Shown here: positions 15,564-23,256 of the stretch, in pieces | Numbering within the stretch: the first letter of the stretch is position 1 | Layout: the number at the start of each line of letters is the position of its first letter | IMG/VR virus record: IMGVR_UViG_3300042309_001637 | Coordinates: 1-35,418 of that record | Reading direction: 5' to 3' (one strand) | DNA: 35,418 nucleotides | From: a virus | Translations under genes and position numbers: made by a program | Notes under the pieces: generated by a model | What the model was told of the DNA's origin: nothing | Seen by the model: only the letters and a program-made list of their open reading frames with translations | Database searches by the model: none

Positions 15564-16535
15564 ATGATTTTCGACGAACAGATCAGCCGCAAGCCCGACA
15601 ACTATCCTTGGACCCAAGATTTCATAGAAGCGATGCACAATGGCTTCTGGACAGACAAGGAATTCAACTTCTCCAGCGATGTCCAAGACTTCAGAGTTTC
15701 TCTCACCGAGCAAGAAAGAGAGATAATAATCAGGGCCTTGGCAACAATCGGCCAACTCGAGATCAGCGTTAAGAAGTTCTGGGCAAAACTGGGCGACAAC
15801 CTTCCTCATCCAAGCATGAACGACATGGGCTACGTCATGGCGAACACGGAAGTGATTCACGGGGACGCCTACGAGCGACTCCTCGAAGTCCTTGGTATAA
15901 CGGACGCGTTCGACAACATACTAGAACTAGACATCATAAAAGGCCGCGTCAACTATCTCAGAAAGCACCTCCACAAGTTTCACGCAGACAACAAGAGGCA
16001 GTTCATATACTCTCTCATACTTTTCACCCTCTTCGTAGAGAACACGGCTCTCTTCTCTCAGTTTTATACGATAAGTTGGTTTGGCAGGTATAAGAACCTC
16101 CTCAAGGACACTAACAAGCAAGTAGAGTACACGAGCAGAGAAGAAAACCTTCATGCCATGATCGGCATAAAAATTATCAACGTCATCCGTAAGGAACATC
16201 CCGAATTTTTCGATGAGGCACTCGAAGAGAAGATACTACACGAGGCGAAGGACGCGCTGAAGTACGAGATGCAGATCGTGGAGTGGATCGTCAACGGCTA
16301 TGGTGCAGAGAAGTTGAATTCAGACATACTCAAAGAGTTTATCAAGAACAGGTTGAATGAATCGCTCCAGCAGATCGGATATAAGAAAATATTCGAGGTC
16401 GACAACGAAATGCTCGCAAAAACGACTTGGTTCGACGAACAAGTTCTTGGAAACAATTCCACTGATTTTTTCCACGCAAGACCCGTGGAATATTCAAGAA
16501 AATCAAAGAGTTTTGCCGAAGAAGATCTGTTTTAA
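15564..16535 (+). CDS. nrdB: Ribonucleotide reductase class I beta subunit NrdB (323 aa)
   Basis: Carries the diiron-tyrosyl radical cofactor that starts ribonucleotide reduction in NrdA. Ligands match E. coli NrdB spacing: E66 (in place of Asp84), E96 and H99 in NTEVIHGDAYERLL, radical Y103, E159 in FVENTALF, and E194/H197 in REENLHA. The C-terminal tail SKSFAEEDLF resembles the peptide that docks in NrdA. AGGAG lies before the ATG. It is shorter than E. coli NrdB (376 aa) but complete. Followed after 50 bases by nrdA. Confidence 0.94.
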   Translation: MIFDEQISRKPDNYPWTQDFIEAMHNGFWTDKEFNFSSDVQDFRVSLTEQEREIIIRALATIGQLEISVKKFWAKLGDNLPHPSMNDMGYVMANTEVIHGDAYERLLEVLGITDAFDNILELDIIKGRVNYLRKHLHKFHADNKRQFIYSLILFTLFVENTALFSQFYTISWFGRYKNLLKDTNKQVEYTSREENLHAMIGIKIINVIRKEHPEFFDEALEEKILHEAKDALKYEMQIVEWIVNGYGAEKLNSDILKEFIKNRLNESLQQIGYKKIFEVDNEMLAKTTWFDEQVLGNNSTDFFHARPVEYSRKSKSFAEEDLF

Positions 16536-16585
16536 AAAAACACACTCCATTATCGTAACATACAAAGAAAGACAAGAAAGATAAG

Positions 16586-18667
16586 ATGAGCAAAGAATAC
16601 TATTGGCTAAACTCCCACAGCCGCCTCTTCCTTGAGAGAGGCTATTTGGAGCCGGAAATAACCCCTGAGCAGAGAGTTAGACAGATAGCCGAAAACGCAG
16701 AGAGGATCCTCAGCATAAAAGGTTTTGCCGACAAGTTTGAGGATTATATGAGCCGGGGCTTCTACAGCCTCGCTACGCCCGTGTGGACCAACTTCGGCAA
16801 CAAGCGTGGACTACCCGTGAGTTGCTTTGGCTCTTATGTTAAAGACAACATGGAAGCCATCCTCACCAAGGCCGCCGAGGTCGGAATGATGAGCAAGATG
16901 GGGGGAGGCACAAGTGGCTACTTCGGAGACCTCAGACCCCGAGGCACCAAGATCAGCGTGGGTGGAGAGAGTTCCGGGGCTGTCCACTTCATGGAGATCT
17001 TTGACAAGGTGTCGGAGGTTATAAGCCAAGGAAGCGCCCGACGAGGATCGTTCGCGGCCTACATGCCGATCGAGCACGACGACATTGACGAGTTCTTGCA
17101 GATCAGGAGCGAAGGCCACAGTATCCAAAACATGAGCATCGGCGTGACTGTGACCGATAAGTTCATGAAAGAACTTATCGAGGGAGACAAGGACAAGAGG
17201 AAGATATGGGCCAAGGTGATTCAGAAGAGGTTTGAAACCGGCTATCCATACATTATGTTCGTGGACACGGTCAACAAGAATGCGCCGAAGGTTTACAAAG
17301 ACAAGAAACTGAAGATCAAGGCTAGCAACTTGTGTGTATCTCCCGACACCATGCTTCTCACCAGAGAAGGAGAATTGAGGATCGGGGATCACGAAGGTCG
17401 GCTCGTGAAAGTTTGGAACGGCAAGCAATGGTCAGAGACTACGATTGTCAAGACAGGAGAAAATCAAAAACTCCTCAGAATCGCCATCATAGGTAGGGAA
17501 TTCGACGACTACGACACAGAGACGTTTTTCAGGACAAACTTGAAGGTCACCGAATACCACAAGTTCTACATGAAGGATGGATCGGAAATCCGAGCAGGAG
17601 AGTTGAAGCCAGGCGACATGCTCTTGCCCTTCTCCAATGCCAGAGGCAGAGTATTCAGGCCCGAAGTCCTTGAAATCAACGAGGAGTCCGAATTAAGCGA
17701 CACCTACTGCGTGAACGAACCTCTTGAACACAAGGCAGTATTCAACGGAATACTCACGGGAAATTGCTCAGAAATCAATCTCTATTCGGACGAAGAAAAT
17801 TCGTTCGTCTGCGTTCTATCAAGCCTCAATCTCCTTCACTGGGACGAGATCAAGGAAACAGACGCCGTGGAGACCATGGTTAGATTTCTTGACAGCGTTT
17901 GTGAAGAGTTCATCGTCAAGACAGAGGGCTCCAAGTATCTCGAACCAGCCAGGAATTTTGCAGCCAAACAGAGAGCCCTTGGTATGGGTGCTCTTGGATG
18001 GCACTCATACCTCCAGAGCAAGATGATTGCCTTTGAGAGCATGCAAGCAAAGTTGCTCAACGCAGACATATGGAAGACGATAAGAGAGAGGAGCGACAAG
18101 GCCACAGAAGATATGGCCGCTGAATACGGAGAACCTGAGCTCCTCAAGGGCTGCGGCCGGCGTAATGTAACCACTCTCGCCGTCGCCCCGACCACTAGCA
18201 GTAGTTTCATCCTCGGTCAAGTCAGTCCGAGCATAGAACCCCTCAACAGCAACTACTTCGTCAAGAGTTTGGCCAAGGGCAAGTTCGCCTACAAGAACCC
18301 CTATCTTAAGGAAATATTGAAGAAGTACGAGAAGAACAACGAAGATATTTGGAAGAGCATTCTGGTCAAAGGAGGATCAGTCCAACACCTGGATTTCCTT
18401 ACAAAAGAGGAAAAGGATGTGTTCAAAACTTTCGGCGAAATCAGCCAGAAAGAGATTGTTATTCAAGCCTCACAAAGACAAAAATACATAGACCAGTCGC
18501 AGTCTTTGAACCTCATGATTCCACCTTCCGCTTCTCCCAAGGATGTCAACAGCCTGCTCATAGAAGGCTGGAGGATGGGCATCAAGACCTTTTACTATCA
18601 AAGAAGCGCCAATCCGGCGCAAGAATTGGCCAGATCAATTCTCTCGTGTTCCTCTTGCGAGGCTTGA
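16586..18667 (+). CDS. nrdA: Ribonucleotide reductase class I alpha subunit NrdA with an intein (693 aa precursor)
   Basis: Reduces ribonucleoside diphosphates to deoxy forms. Catalytic residues are present: C80 in LPVSCF (E. coli C225), N248 before and C394/E396 after the intein (E. coli N437-x-C439-x-E441), C409 in FVCVLSSLNL (C462), the tyrosine pair in TFYYQRS, and the C-terminal redox pair CSSC (residues 688-691). A 144-residue mini-intein separates N-L from the radical cysteine. The spliced protein is about 549 aa, much shorter than E. coli NrdA (761), because the N-terminal ATP-cone is missing, so the activity switch by dATP is probably absent. The nrdB-nrdA order is reversed compared with the common nrdA-nrdB. 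Confidence 0.93.
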   Translation: MSKEYYWLNSHSRLFLERGYLEPEITPEQRVRQIAENAERILSIKGFADKFEDYMSRGFYSLATPVWTNFGNKRGLPVSCFGSYVKDNMEAILTKAAEVGMMSKMGGGTSGYFGDLRPRGTKISVGGESSGAVHFMEIFDKVSEVISQGSARRGSFAAYMPIEHDDIDEFLQIRSEGHSIQNMSIGVTVTDKFMKELIEGDKDKRKIWAKVIQKRFETGYPYIMFVDTVNKNAPKVYKDKKLKIKASNLCVSPDTMLLTREGELRIGDHEGRLVKVWNGKQWSETTIVKTGENQKLLRIAIIGREFDDYDTETFFRTNLKVTEYHKFYMKDGSEIRAGELKPGDMLLPFSNARGRVFRPEVLEINEESELSDTYCVNEPLEHKAVFNGILTGNCSEINLYSDEENSFVCVLSSLNLLHWDEIKETDAVETMVRFLDSVCEEFIVKTEGSKYLEPARNFAAKQRALGMGALGWHSYLQSKMIAFESMQAKLLNADIWKTIRERSDKATEDMAAEYGEPELLKGCGRRNVTTLAVAPTTSSSFILGQVSPSIEPLNSNYFVKSLAKGKFAYKNPYLKEILKKYEKNNEDIWKSILVKGGSVQHLDFLTKEEKDVFKTFGEISQKEIVIQASQRQKYIDQSQSLNLMIPPSASPKDVNSLLIEGWRMGIKTFYYQRSANPAQELARSILSCSSCEA
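17333..17764 (+). other. Mini-intein in NrdA (144 aa), no homing endonuclease
   Basis: Block A is CVSPDTMLLTREGE (first residue Cys1). Block B is around LKVTEYHKFY, with T-x-x-H. Block F/G is ELSDTYCVNEPLEHKAVFNG followed by ILTGN and then Cys+1. The inserted piece lies exactly before the radical cysteine, a known RNR intein site. No LAGLIDADG or HNH motif is present between blocks B and F, so the endonuclease has been lost or was never there. The penultimate residue is Gly, not the usual His, leaving an N-terminal-to-C-terminal splice word of GN|C; splicing may rely on another residue such as the block F His. Confidence 0.9.
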
Positions 18668-18668
18668 G

Positions 18669-19040
18669 ATGATCTACGACCAAAGAAAAACTTGGTTCTT
18701 GGATTTTGACGGCACTCTTGTTGAACACAAAAGTCATCGTGGGGACAAGGATCATATTCTCCCGAACACAAAAGACTTCTTTGCGAATGTCGTAAAAGAC
18801 AACGACTTTGTAGTAATAACCACTGCCCGAGAAGGAAAAGAGCATAAGGATAGAATCTCACTCTTCATGAAGGCCCATGGCCTCAAGTGCGATATGATAA
18901 TATGCGATCTCCCCTCCGGGCCAAGAGTAATTATAAACGACAAGAAGCCCGACGGCACAGAGACGGCATACTCCTTAAACATAACGAGAGATTCTGGAAT
19001 TGACATCAATACTTGGAGCAAAAATGAATATCAAGATTAA
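18669..19040 (+). CDS. HAD-like phosphatase (123 aa)
   Basis: Motif I is FLDFDGTL with nucleophile D12 and D14; motif II is VVITTAR near residue 55; the late IINDKKPDG segment supplies motif III/IV acidic residues. This small cap-less form resembles phage and polysaccharide-locus HAD hydrolases that remove phosphate from sugar or nucleotide phosphates. The start is one base past the nrdA stop, and its end overlaps dUTPase by 17 bases, so it belongs to the nucleotide block; a nucleotide phosphatase role is inference. Confidence 0.75.
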   Translation: MIYDQRKTWFLDFDGTLVEHKSHRGDKDHILPNTKDFFANVVKDNDFVVITTAREGKEHKDRISLFMKAHGLKCDMIICDLPSGPRVIINDKKPDGTETAYSLNITRDSGIDINTWSKNEYQD

Positions 19041-19446
19041 AAAGACCCACATCTTAGCCGTCACGCCCACTAGATCTAATCCTACCGACGCCGGAGCAGA
19101 TCTCCACGCTGTCGAAGACTGCGCTATTCAGCCCATGGAAAGACTTGTCGTAAACACTGGTTTATGTGTGGAGATACCCGAAGGATATTACGGGAGAATA
19201 GCTCCAAGGTCTGGCCTCGCCGCCAAGCGGGGAGTGGACGTTCTCGCGGGTGTAGTAGACTCCAGTTACAGAGGAGAGTTAAAGGTCGTCCTTTTCAACT
19301 CAGACAAGAATATGCCGTTCCACATAGAGGCTGGAGATAGAATTGCTCAGCTCATAATTGAGGACCACTTCAATTTTGAATTTATAGAGACTGAACTGTC
19401 GGATTCCGACAGGGGACTTGCCGGCTTCGGATCGACCGGCAAATGA
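19024..19446 (+). CDS. dut: dUTP diphosphatase (140 aa)
   Basis: Hydrolyses dUTP to dUMP and pyrophosphate, protecting DNA from uracil and feeding dTMP synthesis. All five trimeric dUTPase motifs are visible: DAGADLHA, PRSGLAAK, GVVDSSYRGELKV, GDRIAQLII and the C-terminal RGLAGFGSTGK arm. ATG at 19024 (MNIKIKKTHILAV) is preferred to an upstream in-frame ATG at 19000 because motif spacing from the N-terminus then matches the family. The gene overlaps the HAD gene at its start and the SET gene at its end (ATGA). Confidence 0.95.
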   Translation: MNIKIKKTHILAVTPTRSNPTDAGADLHAVEDCAIQPMERLVVNTGLCVEIPEGYYGRIAPRSGLAAKRGVDVLAGVVDSSYRGELKVVLFNSDKNMPFHIEAGDRIAQLIIEDHFNFEFIETELSDSDRGLAGFGSTGK

Positions 19447-19826
19447 ATGAATACCTTCCTTTCATAGACTCACGCTTGCGCGTGGGGTGGATTGATGGGC
19501 TAGGCCATGGAATATTCACGGCTGCCGACATAGAAAAGAACACCTTTATCGAGGTGTCCCCAGTCGTGATCTGTCAGCCCGAGGCCATGAAAGATCCTGT
19601 CCTTTCAAAATATGTGATTCTGTGGTCCGATAATGTTGCCATGGGTCTCGGATGGACTATGATGTACAACCACAGCGATGAAAACTGCTGCGAGTTCTCT
19701 TGCAACCAGCACGATAACCTAATGGCGATCTTAACGATAAGAGACATAAAAGCCGGAGAACAACTGACTGTTAACTACGGGCCGAACTGGTTCTCCTCCA
19801 GAGGAATGGAAAAGGTAAAACTATGA
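19443..19826 (+). CDS. SET-domain protein lysine methyltransferase-like (127 aa)
   Basis: SET domains transfer a methyl group from SAM to protein lysines. The visible elements are the entry GLGHGIFTAADIEKNTFIEV, the pseudoknot-forming MYNHSDENCCEF (N-H-x-x-x-x-N equivalent) and the IRDIKAGEQLTVNYG strand with its catalytic Tyr near the end. The protein is a minimal SET domain without pre-SET or zinc parts, similar in size to viral vSET. The start overlaps the dut stop as ATGA and its own end overlaps the zinc protein gene likewise. Target unknown. Confidence 0.85.
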   Translation: MNEYLPFIDSRLRVGWIDGLGHGIFTAADIEKNTFIEVSPVVICQPEAMKDPVLSKYVILWSDNVAMGLGWTMMYNHSDENCCEFSCNQHDNLMAILTIRDIKAGEQLTVNYGPNWFSSRGMEKVKL

Positions 19827-20164
19827 AAAACTGCCCCTTGTGCGGACAAAAGATGGATTTGTTCACCACCTCCCATAAGAACTCTCCCTTCGTAGACAAC
19901 AAAAATTACGCCACGCTTTGTTTCACTTGCTACTTTGTCCCAAAGGTTCTAGAGCAAGTTTACGCACCTGACGGATCCGTATCCGAAGAGAAAATGTTGG
20001 ATTATTCTTGCGAAAACATGTGCTCCGCAACCGAACTTCATGAACGCGGCACCGCAGACACGATCAGGCAAGCCAGAAGGTGCGTGGAGGCCGTAAAGGA
20101 GTCTTGTAAGGGATCAAAAAACCACCAAAAACATAGGCCCAAGGCTACATGGAATATTTGCTGA
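19823..20164 (+). CDS. Zinc-ribbon hypothetical protein (113 aa)
   Basis: The N-terminus MKNCPLCGQKMD and a later CFTCYF pair form a CxxC...CxxC zinc ribbon (cysteines near residues 4, 7, 33 and 36). The middle holds a helical segment (ELHERGTADTIRQARRC) with several further cysteines, and the tail is basic (KGSKNHQKHRPKATW). The ATGA overlap with the SET gene implies coupling, so it may act with the methyltransferase. No family recognised. Confidence 0.65.
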   Translation: MKNCPLCGQKMDLFTTSHKNSPFVDNKNYATLCFTCYFVPKVLEQVYAPDGSVSEEKMLDYSCENMCSATELHERGTADTIRQARRCVEAVKESCKGSKNHQKHRPKATWNIC

Positions 20165-20213
20165 TAAATCGATACATATGATCGACGGCCATCCTCACAA
20201 AATCACACAGAAC

Positions 20214-20585
20214 ATGGAATTCCGAGATTTTTTACTGAATGAAAACAAGGCGAACCTCGCTCAAAGGGTGGCCGACATACTTAGTGCGGTCCAAGACCTC
20301 AACGACACAGCATCTAATATGGGAACAAGATACCTCGTATCCAATGCCCAAGCCATAGTCAATCAGATTAGAAGGGTGATCCATACCCACTGGCCCCAAA
20401 GCGAGGAGTCAAACCTTCTGACTCTCCAGCGATGTGGCGTGGCAATAATGAAAACCATAGACGAGAAGGGAGATCTCGTGGAAATACTGAAATCTTGCCA
20501 GCAGCACCTTTCAAGGATATCCGGAAAGAACGAGGCTCCCATAAACGATTTGGGCGCTGCCATAGAACCAGAAAATCAGAACTGA
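20214..20585 (+). CDS. Hypothetical protein with capsid-signal-like start (123 aa)
   Basis: The internal ATG at 20214 gives MEFRDFLLNE|NKANLAQRV, matching the capsid-signal-like pattern with L-N-E at residues 8-10; the frame also opens at an earlier ATG (20178). No Shine-Dalgarno site helps to choose. The rest (about residues 15-110) is helical, with VADILSAVQDLNDTA and a region ending IEPENQN. It lies between the SET-zinc genes and a sigma70-like promoter. Function unknown; it may be packaged in the head. Confidence 0.55.
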   Translation: MEFRDFLLNENKANLAQRVADILSAVQDLNDTASNMGTRYLVSNAQAIVNQIRRVIHTHWPQSEESNLLTLQRCGVAIMKTIDEKGDLVEILKSCQQHLSRISGKNEAPINDLGAAIEPENQN

Positions 20586-20589
20586 GCCT

Positions 20590-20618
20590 TTGACAACAGC
20601 CCAGATCTTTTGTAAAAT
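20590..20618 (+). promoter_or_regulatory. Strong sigma70-like promoter
   Basis: TTGACA (20590-20595), a 17-base spacer and TAAAAT (20613-20618) match the bacterial sigma70 consensus in 11 of 12 positions. The start would lie near 20625, about 14 bases before the GNAT ATG, with AGGAG at 20628-20632. Points to host-polymerase (early) expression. Confidence 0.7.
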
Positions 20619-20638
20619 GCCGCCCATAGGAGATAACC

Positions 20639-21073
20639 ATGGATTCCTTGAAGGTTCGGTGGATGAAGCGTGACGACTTGAAGTCTGTCATGAGAATGCA
20701 AAAAATGAGCGGAGAGTTTTCTAAAAATCATACGCAAGAGTTCATCAACAAGAACAACGCGATTTGCAGCGTGGTAGAGGTTGAAGGCAAGGTGGTAGGA
20801 TTCATCTTCTACGAGATAGATGCCTCTTCTATAGAAATAGATAGTTTGCTTGTAGACACCGCATTCAGAAGGCGCGGTATAGGAACAGAACTCTTGTCTA
20901 AACTCATCGCTAAACTCAACAAGAAGAGACGCGAAATACGATTCAAAGTCTCAGAATACGATCTGCCTTCTCATCTTTTGCTCAAGAAGTGCGGTTTCAA
21001 AGCAACAGAAGTGATTAAAAATTCAGAAGCCAGTGACTACTTATTTTCTTTTTCATCCCCAATCAAAAAGTGA
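20639..21073 (+). CDS. GNAT-family N-acetyltransferase (144 aa)
   Basis: Transfers an acetyl group from acetyl-CoA to an amine, often a protein N-terminus or antibiotic. The acetyl-CoA-binding motif A is visible as DTAFRRRGIGTELLSKLI (residues about 77-94), preceded by the beta-4 strand SIEIDSLLV, and followed by a KKCGFKATEV segment typical of motif B. Driven by a near-perfect sigma70 promoter and TAGGAG site, so likely expressed early. The 3' end overlaps a convergent gene by 37 bases. Substrate unknown; RimI-like protein acetylation is one possibility. Confidence 0.85.
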   Translation: MDSLKVRWMKRDDLKSVMRMQKMSGEFSKNHTQEFINKNNAICSVVEVEGKVVGFIFYEIDASSIEIDSLLVDTAFRRRGIGTELLSKLIAKLNKKRREIRFKVSEYDLPSHLLLKKCGFKATEVIKNSEASDYLFSFSSPIKK

Positions 21074-21366
21074 CCGCTGCAATCGCGTAGCCGCTCTATC
21101 TCCAAGTCTATAAAGTAAAGTTTGTAGTCGAGTTCAGCCTCAAGTACATGCTTGTCTTGATTTGAATAAACGGATGAAATCTTCTCATACCTTGCCTTGT
21201 AGAATTCGGCTCTAAGTTCCGCCTTGCGAACTCTGAGTTTTTTTATTTGGTCTTCCTTGTCTTCTTTCTTGGCCAAAAAAGGTTTTTGAGCCTTTGGATA
21301 TTGGGATTTTGAGTCCCAAGCCAAGAATATCATCAACGACAAGGTTATTAGTACTATTTGGCGCAT
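21037..21366 (-). CDS. Exported or membrane-anchored coiled-coil protein (109 aa)
   Basis: The start MRQIVLITLSLMIFLAWDSK at 21366 gives a short basic n-region and a hydrophobic core like a signal peptide or anchor; residues upstream of this Met are not needed and lie over the divergent gene's leader. The rest is highly charged and helical (KKEDKEDQIKKLRVRKAELR and further), a probable coiled coil. The layout (N-terminal hydrophobic, then coiled coil) resembles an Rz-type spanin, but no lysis cassette is nearby, so this is only a suggestion. Its end overlaps the GNAT gene. Confidence 0.55.
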   Translation of the reverse strand: MRQIVLITLSLMIFLAWDSKSQYPKAQKPFLAKKEDKEDQIKKLRVRKAELRAEFYKARYEKISSVYSNQDKHVLEAELDYKLYFIDLEIERLRDCSGHFLIGDEKENK

Positions 21367-21412
21367 AAAATATGTACTGGTGGGGATTAATATTTGAAAC
21401 CATGGAGAATTT

Positions 21413-21919
21413 GTGAATTTTAATGGCAAAAAATTAGTCTACGCACTGAGGCATTCCCCGGATAAATTTGGACTCGCCCCGGACCAATACGGATGGGTAT
21501 ATTTGCAATCTTTTCTTGATGCTATGAACATAACAAAAGAACAGCTTGATTTGATTGTCGCCAATATGGATAAGAAAAGATTGGAGATTCAAGGTGATAA
21601 AATAAGAGCCGCATACGGCCATTCTTTTGCCAATAAAGTCCAACAAACAGAGGCCCGCCCGCCGGATATTTTATATCACGGCACCCCTTCCTTTAGCGCC
21701 TTCGTGATCAAGAGAGAGGGCCTAAAACCCATGTCCAGACAGTATGTTCATTTGTCCACAAGTCCGAAAACGGCCAAGACGGTCGGACAAAGAAGGCACT
21801 CTGAACCAATCATCCTAACTATAGATTCAAAAAAAGCATTTGAAGACGGAATTAAATTCTATCACGGAAATGAGGATATTTGGTTAGCAGATCACATACC
21901 TCCCCAATATATTGCGTGA
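21413..21919 (+). CDS. kptA: KptA/Tpt1-family RNA 2'-phosphotransferase (168 aa)
   Basis: Tpt1/KptA removes an internal RNA 2'-phosphate by transferring it to NAD, releasing ADP-ribose 1'',2''-cyclic phosphate. The family pattern is complete: KKLVYALRHSPDKFGLAPDQ, GWV, KKRLEIQGDKIRAAYGHS, ILYHGTPSF, GLKPMSRQYVHLS, VGQRR and the tail IWLADHIPPQYI. The catalytic Arg-His-Arg-Arg set corresponds to R13-H14, the Arg in KIRA, and the Arg in GQRR. The start is GTG with GGAGAA six bases upstream. In bacteria its role is unclear; here it may repair RNA or undo an ADP-ribosyl or 2'-phosphate mark. Stands alone between a divergent gene and a nuclease gene. Confidence 0.9.
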   Translation: MNFNGKKLVYALRHSPDKFGLAPDQYGWVYLQSFLDAMNITKEQLDLIVANMDKKRLEIQGDKIRAAYGHSFANKVQQTEARPPDILYHGTPSFSAFVIKREGLKPMSRQYVHLSTSPKTAKTVGQRRHSEPIILTIDSKKAFEDGIKFYHGNEDIWLADHIPPQYIA

Positions 21920-21950
21920 AAATAGATTGAATAGTCCTAATATATAATGA

Positions 21951-22499
21951 ATGGAAGAAGACGCAGAAGTAGAAGACATATTCAATAAGAAGCCAAAAAA
22001 AATAAAGTCTGGAAAAAAAGGCAAGCGTGTTGAACTAGAACTGGTAAAGGCTTTGAACCAAAGGTTTCAGAAGACACTTGCCGCCAATCCCGATCTCGGG
22101 AGCTTCAGCCGCTCGATTGGCAGCGGAAATAGATGGGGTCAAAATGTTCATCTTTCAAGAACGGCAAACAACACCTACTCCGGCGACATCGTATGCCCAG
22201 ACAACTTCAAATTCGTCCTTGAGTCAAAGGGCGGATACAACGACATAGACTTGTGCTCGGTTTTCGGCGGAGGACAGTCGGAACTGGACGGTTTCTTGGA
22301 TCAGGTCACTTCGGACTCGGAACGATGCGGACGCAAACCGCTCCTTTTGTGGAAGAAGGATAGAAAACCAAGACTTGCCTTTTTGAAGGCGGAAGATTTG
22401 CCTTCTATGGACTTAAAGTGCTCAATGAAATATGGCGAATGGATCGCTCTCAACTACGAAGATCTTATGAGCCTAGACGACAGTTTCTTCTTCTCTTAA
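21951..22499 (+). CDS. PD-(D/E)XK nuclease-like protein (182 aa)
   Basis: Core pattern: an N-terminal Glu in GKRVELELVKALNQRF, Asp in SGDIVCPDNF and the E-x-K of FVLESKGG (about residues 85-92), with a helix carrying FGGGQSELDGFLDQV. This is the layout of Holliday-junction-resolvase-like and phage PD-(D/E)XK nucleases that bind a metal and cut DNA. The N-terminus is acidic then basic (NKKPKKIKSGKKGKR). A TATATAAT box lies only two bases before the ATG and no Shine-Dalgarno site is seen. It could resolve recombination junctions with UvsW and gp46/47. Confidence 0.72.
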   Translation: MEEDAEVEDIFNKKPKKIKSGKKGKRVELELVKALNQRFQKTLAANPDLGSFSRSIGSGNRWGQNVHLSRTANNTYSGDIVCPDNFKFVLESKGGYNDIDLCSVFGGGQSELDGFLDQVTSDSERCGRKPLLLWKKDRKPRLAFLKAEDLPSMDLKCSMKYGEWIALNYEDLMSLDDSFFFS

Positions 22500-22503
22500 T
22501 CCC

Positions 22504-23253
22504 TCAAAACACTTGGAGTTGCAAGTTTTCTGATATGTACGTGCTCTCGCCGAAATCAAGTTCAAACCAGACATCATAAATTCCGTAATCCATGTCCAGA
22601 TCCACAGTGTCAAGGAAAAAATATCCTTCGGCATCCCGTCGGTACTCAACTTGGCCTCCTGAGACCACCGTTCTTAAATCCTTTTCCGCCGGCACGCATT
22701 CGCCGCATTTCTTTTCTATGTGAATCTTAACCGGGCTCGCAACAGCCAGATTCATATAGTACCTCTGCAAATCGGACGCATTAGGCACGTTCGGCACGAC
22801 CTCCACAGTCAGCCAGCGTCGTTCCCCTTTTCTTATCCTGTTCGGTCTGAATCCGTACGAGAAGTCGTAAACTATTGGCATGTCCGAGGCATACCATAGA
22901 TCTGATATCACCTTGAATTCGTTCGTTACGGTCCCCGACTGGTTCTCGTTGAACTGAACATACCAGACGTCCAAGTAGTTCCCGATGGTATAAACTTGGT
23001 CCACCAAACCGATCGCCACCTTATAATGCCCGCCGAAAGAGTCTGGGACTATTTCTATATCCGTTGGCTCTATGGTTCCTATTAGCCTTCTACCCTCTGG
23101 ATTGTCTTGTGTGATGCAAGTATCATCCAGTTGGTATATCTCTACTTTGGCTACATTTTGGACGCTTTGGCGGTGATTAGAGTTGTAAGTGAACATTCTG
23201 AGGTTCAAAATGTCACCCACGACCGGATTTTGGTTTCTTTCCTTTAATGCCAT
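22504..23253 (-). CDS. Probable virion structural protein (249 aa)
   Basis: Begins MALKERNQNPVVGDILNLRM. Long beta-rich protein with no membrane segment and the tail DFGESTYISENLQLQVF; there is an isolated cysteine pair (KKCGEC). It starts three bases after the stop of the frameshift reading frame and follows the gp26-like gene, so it is in a late minus-strand operon with baseplate genes. It may be a tail or baseplate-associated protein; the family is not recognised. Confidence 0.6.
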   Translation of the reverse strand: MALKERNQNPVVGDILNLRMFTYNSNHRQSVQNVAKVEIYQLDDTCITQDNPEGRRLIGTIEPTDIEIVPDSFGGHYKVAIGLVDQVYTIGNYLDVWYVQFNENQSGTVTNEFKVISDLWYASDMPIVYDFSYGFRPNRIRKGERRWLTVEVVPNVPNASDLQRYYMNLAVASPVKIHIEKKCGECVPAEKDLRTVVSGGQVEYRRDAEGYFFLDTVDLDMDYGIYDVWFELDFGESTYISENLQLQVF

Positions 23254-23256
23254 GTA

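Noticed and set aside
16811-17428. Long open frame on the minus strand inside nrdA (205 codons)
   Set aside because: Opposite-strand shadow of a strongly conserved gene; no ribosome site and composition typical of an antisense frame.
21037-21366. Calling the signal-peptide coiled-coil protein an Rz spanin
   Set aside because: Layout is compatible but no overlapping Rz1-like lipoprotein, holin or endolysin is nearby.
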